Shown: positions 7,801 through 10,294 of the stretch, one piece after another
Layout: the number at the start of each line of letters is the position of its first letter
How positions within the stretch are numbered: the first letter of the stretch is position 1
NCBI GenBank assembly: GCA_002394025.1
Contig: DGSV01000088.1
Coordinates: forward strand, 1 to 10,294
DNA: 10,294 bases
Source: Bacteroidales bacterium UBA4353
GTDB taxonomy: Bacteria > Bacteroidota > Bacteroidia > Bacteroidales > Paludibacteraceae
Reading direction: 5' to 3'
Position numbers and translations under genes: made by a program
Notes under the pieces: model-generated
The model's database searches: none
What the model was told of the DNA's origin: nothing
The model's input: the letters and a program-made list of their open reading frames with translations, nothing else

Positions 7801-9411
7801 AAGGGTAACGTACTCCGTTGGTCCGACGCCAACGGAAATTACAAAGCCGTAGTACCTGCCATTATCAGTGCCAATGCCACAGCGGTAAGCTCTGATGCAG
7901 AGACGGATATCGTCATACTCCCGGGAGCAAAACTGACATTATCGTCAGGCACCGTCAACGCCCGTAATGTCTATATCTATCGTCATGGCGACCACAGCGG
8001 AGCCCTTGATGTGAACGGCGCTACACTCAATGTCTCCGGAACATCGAACCTCGTACTTACCATAGACCCCGCACGCTATTACTTCTTCGGAACACCTTAT
8101 GCGGCACCTCTCAACACATTGCGCTACCTCAATGGCGATGACATCGCCGACGACTATCTCGCCACTTCGGCATCCAACAACTGGCTCGTGGTACAGAACT
8201 ACGACGGTGCAAGGCGTGCAGAAAAAGGTTCCGACAGCAATAACTGGCAGGGTATCAAGCGACCGCAGTACGATACGGCAATTCTCGAAGCCAATACAGG
8301 TCATGCCATAGGTGTTGATATCGTGGGTGGTACGGCAAGCACGCAACGCAGTTATGTGCTCCCATTCACCATTGCCGACAAAGCCAACAGCATCGCCGTT
8401 AAGGCTTATCATGCTGACAATCAGCTCGACGAAGGTTGGAACATGCTCAGCAACCCATACCTGCACAATATCACCACAACCAATATGTCCCTCGCCAGCA
8501 ACCAGCTGCTGTATATCGTACTGCCTTATAAAGGTACCGACGAACGCTTCCAACAGTACCTCGCTGCCGAAGGCAAGATACTGGAGCCTTTCGATGTATT
8601 CTTTGTTCAGGTGCGCGGCACTTCTGACGGAACCTTAAACCTCGGAGGTAACGGCGGCCGCGCAGCCACTCCTCACCTGTCGCAGAAAGGGGAGGTGGCA
8701 CGCAGTGCCGGAGGGGTAACAAGAAATACCCATTTCCTGCGACTGCATATCACAGCACCTGATGCCGACACTGACTTCACAACACTCATCGTGGGTAACG
8801 ACTTCGCTGCTAACGACATCGTAGCCGGCGAAGACCAAGGCAAATTCGGCTCAGGGGACTACATACAGTTATATGCCATCGAACAGGGACAGCGTCTCGC
8901 CTTCGACGCCATCAACGCCACCGATGCCGCCGCGGGAACATCACTGGGCTACCACGCACCCGAGGCTGGAGAATATACCATCAACTTCGAGGAACTGATA
9001 GGTAACACTTCTGCCATAGAACACATCTGGCTCACAGATAATGTCGAAAGTATCACCACCGACCTGCTCACCGGAAACTACACGCTGACAACAGCTTCGG
9101 GAACCTATAACGGGCGACTGACAGTCAAAGTGCAGTGGCGTCAGAACAGTGGCACGGTGACAGCACTTGACGACATCACCGGTGACGATTACGACATCCG
9201 TGTCGAAAACGGAAGAGTAATAGTGATGAGCAACGAACAAGGTGTGCGTAGCAAGGACATCCGTCTCTTCGATGCCGCAGGAAGATTAGTGTCTTATGAA
9301 CAAGGAGCAAAGATTAAGCAGCAAGGACCGAGAACATGGACCTCGCCCGTATTGCCACAAGGTGTCTATATGCTCCGCATAGGCAGCGCGACAAAGAAAA
9401 TCGTCCTCTAG
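1783..9411 (+). CDS. Giant multidomain T9SS-secreted surface protein (adhesin-like)
   Basis: This 2542-residue protein has no recognisable enzyme domain and looks like a modular cell-surface or secreted adhesin. Order of parts: signal peptide 1-22 (MKRLHW, hydrophobic core, AWA cut site); beta-sandwich module about 24-166; InlB/Flg_new-type repeat 169-249; a second beta-sandwich 259-362; FnIII-like domains 376-487 and 491-575; an unassigned beta-rich region 587-804; InlB-type repeats 804-1080; then the super-repeat [module - Ig-like - InlB-type] from 1081 to 1954; a C-terminal beta region (GWNMLSNPYL near 2218); and a Por/T9SS sorting domain at about 2468-2542 (RLFDAAGRLV, LPQGVYMLRIG, KKIVL). 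Six aromatic-rich turns such as YTFEGW and YDFVGW mark the InlB-type units. The ATG at 1783 is chosen because it begins a clean signal peptide. A REP copy is read in frame at residues 2295-2312. The T9SS machinery itself is not in the window. The ligand is unknown. Confidence 0.9.
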   Translation: MKRLHWLVMFLCLILGTTQAWADEGTINFGNATGSTSINDASVTGDDSKGNTWTVTTEGTTSFTPQSSYAQVGSKQKPATSITFTTTLASSKNITSFSAKFGGFSGTAGTVTLKVGDTTVGTGSLNETNDVTVSSTSSASGTVLTVTVTGISKGVKCYYISYTYSSTAYTVSFDAHGIVSNPADRTETPAGAGVTLPNLTGISCGEWTFAGWATASVATATTTAPTPLYAAESTYNPTSNCTLHAVYKKTESGSSTSESKTFTFSTIASANSWENGTAYTPVEIEPVSLAGNGGGNNAKFYTSDNSWRMYNGGTVNISVEGGSVTSVSSSPSKTFTISDGEATLVCSETIKFTQITVTYTISGTTTYHSTPTCAATCSAAPTVATGSSSSVTSSGATLTNASGITKLGTGTCAITSYGWVVGASANPTVNGTGVTKYEKGTTYTTVNTDFDSENITGLTPGTTYHVRTYATNGYGTGYGSDYTFTTACSKLSTPTGLAYNNLTSTSVTLSWNEVANASSYLITWTDASTNPVGEQNVGNVTSYNLTGLTPASEYLWSVQAIGDGTDYCNSVQSSGEENDDFITLPASCDWTISYQATEGAATWSENNCFTQSGTSSMWTLANFTQPKNTCQFWVGPGAFASSPGHSVVATVDNIQLAYPLVSSDNSGFAAPEGTTGTLRIYDNSPDYNYYCALVPDAFQLTYGIDGSSTPWTNIAFERVGSTNVYQTALVDVPAGYFANGNLKYYVGTRKSDGTTGFITGKSSTLALNTMGGLTGTNLEGTKGVFRFDCTASDNNFYIQFIPYYRIELYDADGVLFGTPSDYYPEAATNLSFRLPAVENSPAKAADGNYQYDFVGWNTTPGLYGESNVLTVSGVALKNGNNWLIQQSPATNLFPTGAKLYPVYNKKLNLTYDKQGGTFTACTDASSGGYKVVGSQYTICSNAITKAGSTFTGWLYSGDGHVYQGGDVITIADDSNAQTLTAQWTVNTVNLVFMGTDGTTPLATYNNVAYGAAWAQGTNKPANPTTSCEGYSFLYWSRTDQSTLSSTAPAEFPTSGTLTFSDATGTTINLYPVFTHGDECGAWTLVTDAAQLQAGKQVIIAAKDEDYAMGTESDNNQYRNRTTIAKSGSSISDIGEAVTFVLGGSTGEWTFNESAGYLSATLTSGKNYLGTVSTVGSEGKETWTISISEGAAAITATSTTGGSKTIRYNKNSGSERFSCYGESAQQPISLYIAGGSTQYTSRPSCSTLSSISAANEHRTFTEGDAFTPETITRHYADNSTSVIPSCVTVSYTLDGNAVAAGDELTYNGSYPTDQTHTIVASYGGKTVSYTITVEPLPRYTVIFDTGAGGQTISPITETANGAGITLPNVTSMPCADYTFEGWLATTVDTPTDEEPDDILSAGDTYNPDANITLHALYSQEDDAVENWVLIDEQSDLDADGEYLIATYYNSTDYFFTGTVSSGKMSIASSGTEAYSYSLADMTTLGAAVVTLEAGTSTNTYYIKVGSSYLKTGGSSTTNLSLATKENAWTFTKREISNTDPGWQIKYTTTNNHTLRGNNGSDIRSQSGNTNGTNIYLFKKSAGVSYTTTPICATLTAISVENTTATEDDTFTFPATVTRHYDNGTTNTMQGSAAAITYSISGNNVTEGDPLPAYTATYPDTQDITVTVNYGGKTTTYTITMSPKNRYTVTYYNNGYYYGEETVRDGDNANGIAAPATTCKYDGTNLYTFSGWSSTQGSGTTTASGTLTPVDLAQTPITANTTLHAIWQGAKASETVEWNLVTSSSTALAVDDEVIIASYTAIDNKYYAMNYRSGSYNNLLGAEITYNNDKSKILTHNSDSEWVLKSGNNGVGFAFAHAVNDGYNYIQKKGTSSSTNNYIDANTSTISLATSWNVSVDATGKASIVARLYGTYNIRHNTSNTNNLFASYSSGSSTGSSVYIYRKTSIVIYALTTSICDEATDKSANVLWSATGMTLEGQSSVRSIFGADYELSANTTAGTQVLTPTTLTKGNVLRWSDANGNYKAVVPAIISANATAVSSDAETDIVILPGAKLTLSSGTVNARNVYIYRHGDHSGALDVNGATLNVSGTSNLVLTIDPARYYFFGTPYAAPLNTLRYLNGDDIADDYLATSASNNWLVVQNYDGARRAEKGSDSNNWQGIKRPQYDTAILEANTGHAIGVDIVGGTASTQRSYVLPFTIADKANSIAVKAYHADNQLDEGWNMLSNPYLHNITTTNMSLASNQLLYIVLPYKGTDERFQQYLAAEGKILEPFDVFFVQVRGTSDGTLNLGGNGGRAATPHLSQKGEVARSAGGVTRNTHFLRLHITAPDADTDFTTLIVGNDFAANDIVAGEDQGKFGSGDYIQLYAIEQGQRLAFDAINATDAAAGTSLGYHAPEAGEYTINFEELIGNTSAIEHIWLTDNVESITTDLLTGNYTLTTASGTYNGRLTVKVQWRQNSGTVTALDDITGDDYDIRVENGRVIVMSNEQGVRSKDIRLFDAAGRLVSYEQGAKIKQQGPRTWTSPVLPQGVYMLRIGSATKKIVL
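5023..7644 (+). repeat. Intragenic super-repeat: triplicated module with Ig-like and InlB-type linkers
   Basis: Three diverged copies of a module of about 165-190 residues start around W1082, W1426 and W1776 (344 and 350 residues apart). Each begins with a Trp-x-Leu strand and a V/L-I-I-A strand (QVIIAAK, EYLIATY, EVIIASY), has a mid-module Trp and an Arg-rich turn, and ends with an aromatic strand (ISLYIAG, IYLFKKS, VYIYRKT) and a Tyr...Cys linker ending at C1244, C1590 and C1954. After the first and second copies come an Ig-like domain ending in YGGKT-x-x-YTIT and an InlB-type repeat. I do not recognise a named family for the module; a carbohydrate- or protein-binding beta fold is a guess. 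Confidence 0.75.
8665..8719 (+). repeat. REP-like palindromic element, copy 3, in frame inside the adhesin gene
   Basis: This matches the REP core of copies 1 and 2 with few changes: one C-to-A in stem 1 (8675, breaking one pair), one A-to-C in the loop, and GGCAC/GTGCC stem 2 intact (8697-8701 with 8705-8709). The shared spacer and heptamers are absent, so only the core is present. It begins on a codon boundary and contributes ATPHLSQKGEVARSAGGV (residues 2295-2312), a hydrophilic, glycine-containing segment between two beta-rich stretches. No stop codon arises in this frame. Confidence 0.85.
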
Positions 9412-9505
9412 AAAACCTAGAAAACCTAGAAAAGCTAGCAGACTAGCAACCTAGCAAAGCTAGCAGACTAGTAACCTAGCAAACCTAGAAAGCTAGCAAG
9501 CTAGC
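9408..9505 (+). repeat. CTAG-centred tandem array directly after the adhesin stop
   Basis: Twelve CTAG tetramers start at 9408, 9417, 9426, 9435, 9443, 9451, 9460, 9468, 9476, 9485, 9493 and 9501, so the spacing is always 8 or 9 bp. The units alternate between AAAACCTAG, AAGCTAGC and GACTAGC types. The first CTAG includes the TAG stop codon itself. The array fills nearly all the space up to the A/T-rich leader of the next gene. There is no T-run after it, so it does not look like an intrinsic terminator. Confidence 0.85.
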
Positions 9506-9548
9506 CAATAATAAAATAATTAAATAACCAAATAATAAAATATTTAAG
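9506..9548 (+). promoter_or_regulatory. A/T-rich leader of the small membrane protein gene
   Basis: Almost pure A/T, with a repeated CCAA(A)TAATAAAATA motif at about 9505-9518 and 9528-9542. A-rich leaders replace Shine-Dalgarno sites in many Bacteroidota genes. No TAnnTTTG box is present, so the downstream gene is probably read through from the adhesin promoter. Confidence 0.4.
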
Positions 9549-9998
9549 GTGTTGTCTCGTTCTTATTTATCAGTGTTGTTGTTACTTTTCGTTTGTCTGG
9601 CGCTTCAAGCCTCTCAACCGGAAGTATATAGTCGTGATTTGTTCCGTCGCGGCACTCAATATCAGTCGCTGGGTATGGGTAGTGTAGCCCCCATGAATAT
9701 GTTCTATTCTCGCCCCACCACGACCTCAAGTGGCTACGCTTCTTTCTCTATTGCGCCACGTGGTGCTACAGGTACCTTCCAACCACCGCAGCTCACACAG
9801 ATCGGACAACAGACACTGCCAGTGATTGCCACCACGACTGCCGACGCCGTCGTGATGCGCGTCCGCGACGATGATGGCGACGGAGGACACACGGATGTCA
9901 ACCAGCCACTGACAGGCATCTGGTGCCTGATGCTCATGATAATAGCCTATGCCGGCAAGAAATTGCTAATGAGAACTTCCCGACAGCACCCCCAATAA
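9549..9998 (+). CDS. Small secreted or membrane-anchored protein of unknown function
   Basis: This 149-residue protein has a signal peptide (about 1-21, hydrophobic core LSVLLLLFVCLALQA), a Ser/Thr/Pro/Gly-rich middle that is probably extracytoplasmic, an acidic stretch DDDGDGG at 107-113, and a C-terminal hydrophobic segment about 121-136 followed by KK and Arg (KKLLMR). The tail, P-L-x-G-x-W then hydrophobic residues and a basic end, resembles short C-terminal anchors I recall from small Bacteroidales envelope proteins (recollection, not a search). The start is GTG at 9549, or TTG one codon later; both keep the signal peptide. It begins 137 bp after the adhesin stop on the same strand with no terminator between and a strong one after it, so the two genes likely form one transcription unit. 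A helper or anchoring role for the adhesin is only inferred. Confidence 0.7.
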   Translation: MLSRSYLSVLLLLFVCLALQASQPEVYSRDLFRRGTQYQSLGMGSVAPMNMFYSRPTTTSSGYASFSIAPRGATGTFQPPQLTQIGQQTLPVIATTTADAVVMRVRDDDGDGGHTDVNQPLTGIWCLMLMIIAYAGKKLLMRTSRQHPQ

Positions 9999-10002
9999 AT
10001 TC

Positions 10003-10058
10003 TCGATAAATCGGAATGTCGGAATGTCGAAATATCGAAATTCCGAAATATCGAAATT
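10003..10058 (+). repeat. Seven-unit 8-bp tandem array, consensus TCGAAATW
   Basis: Exact 8-bp units from 10003: TCGATAAA, TCGGAATG, TCGGAATG, TCGAAATA, TCGAAATT, CCGAAATA, TCGAAATT. The last four form a duplicated 16-bp dimer. It starts 5 bp after the stop codon, mirroring the CTAG array after the adhesin gene, but with an unrelated unit. Confidence 0.85.
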
Positions 10059-10068
10059 AAAAGTGTAC

Positions 10069-10096
10069 GGACACGCCGCGGCGTGTCCTTTTTTTT
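10069..10096 (+). terminator. Strong intrinsic terminator
   Basis: A perfect 20-bp palindrome, GGACACGCCGCGGCGTGTCC (10069-10088), is followed at once by eight T (10089-10096). In RNA it forms a GC-rich stem of 8 bp or more with a short loop and a U-tract. It would end transcription from the adhesin/small-protein unit. Confidence 0.9.
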
Positions 10097-10107
10097 CCCG
10101 TATTAAT

Positions 10108-10122
10108 GCGTGTCCTTTTTTT
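10108..10122 (+). repeat. Duplicate of the terminator 3' arm with T-run
   Basis: GCGTGTCC followed by seven T repeats the right arm and U-tract of the terminator 27 bp downstream. No second left arm is present. The left arm at 10069-10076 could pair with either copy, giving a back-up or alternative termination hairpin, or this may simply be a partial duplication. Confidence 0.6.
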
Positions 10123-10263
10123 GCCGTTTATAAAAAAATATTAAACAAGTTTCGCATGTAGCAATGCCGACACCTCTGCTTTATAAAAATCAGAGAAATA
10201 GTATGCCACGATTACTTGAGAAACTTCAGTAAATACCTGGTTACTTTAGTTGTAAATTGTCTC

Positions 10264-10294
10264 TACCCCTCCGGCACTGCGTGCCACCTCCCCT
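10264..10294 (-). repeat. REP-like palindromic element, copy 4, inverted and cut by the window end
   Basis: Read on the minus strand this is the REP right half: AGGGGAGG, then stem 2 GGCAC-GCA-GTGCC, then GGAGGGGTA. It is identical to copy 2 over the 31 bp visible and opposite in orientation to the other three copies. The rest lies beyond the window. Confidence 0.85.

Larger units (their letters stand above)
9999..10294. other. Intergenic region after the small membrane protein gene
   Basis: This region of nearly 300 bp has no credible gene. It contains an 8-bp tandem array (10003-10058), an intrinsic terminator (10069-10096), a copy of the terminator's 3' half (10108-10122), an A/T-rich stretch (10124-10260) with only weak hairpins such as CTCTG/CAGAG near 10172-10194, and the start of an inverted REP copy (10264 onward). 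Confidence 0.7.

Noticed and set aside
7945..8553. 202-codon open frame on the minus strand
   Set aside because: It lies wholly opposite the well-supported adhesin coding frame and its translation looks like an antisense shadow.
1783..9411. Diversity-generating retroelement target in the adhesin
   Set aside because: No reverse transcriptase, template repeat or adenine-biased variable repeat is seen in the window.
10124..10260. Promoter for a gene beyond the right edge
   Set aside because: A weak TAAATTGT near 10251 does not fit TAnnTTTG and no -33 element is placed correctly.

Overview
The window looks like a chromosomal accessory region of a gut-type Bacteroidota (order Bacteroidales, perhaps Muribaculaceae or Prevotellaceae; the family is a guess). 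Three things support this: a -7 box of the TAnnTTTG type, a very large secreted protein ending in a type IX secretion (Por) C-terminal sorting domain, and A-rich leaders without Shine-Dalgarno sequences.

Layout. (1) Positions 1-1310 hold a minus-strand REP-associated tyrosine transposase (RAYT, Y1/HUH nuclease) bracketed by direct repeats. Each bracket has a two-hairpin REP-like palindrome, a conserved spacer, a CCCGTGT heptamer tract and an 8-bp-stem hairpin. The RAYT carries an extra C-terminal domain of about 125 residues that resembles a DprA/SLOG-type Rossmann fold. (2) Positions 1098-1782 are non-coding: REP-type repeats, heptamer arrays, hairpins, a good plus-strand Bacteroidota promoter (1497-1527) and a leader of about 250 nt. 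The leader ends in a perfect 18-bp inverted repeat that covers the likely start codon. (3) Positions 1783-9411 encode a 2542-residue modular surface or secreted protein: signal peptide, beta-sandwich modules, FnIII-like domains, InlB-type repeats, a 340-350-residue super-repeat and a T9SS sorting tail. A diverged REP copy lies in frame inside this gene and adds about 18 residues. (4) Immediately after its stop codon is a 97-bp array of twelve CTAG tetramers spaced 8 or 9 bp apart. (5) Positions 9549-9998 encode a small protein with a signal peptide and a C-terminal membrane anchor, probably cotranscribed with the large gene. It is followed by a second, unrelated array of seven 8-bp units and then a strong intrinsic terminator. 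(6) The right edge holds a further REP copy in inverted orientation, cut by the window end.

The strongest candidate for an undescribed system is the REP/RAYT pair. A RAYT with an unusual C-terminal domain sits among at least four copies of its presumed palindrome. The copies show paired stem changes, and one has become protein-coding inside a T9SS adhesin, in the manner of Rickettsia palindromic elements. A second theme is that every intergenic region carries its own 7-9-bp tandem array.

All domain calls are from reading the sequence; no database search was possible. Residue numbers for the large protein count from the ATG at 1783.
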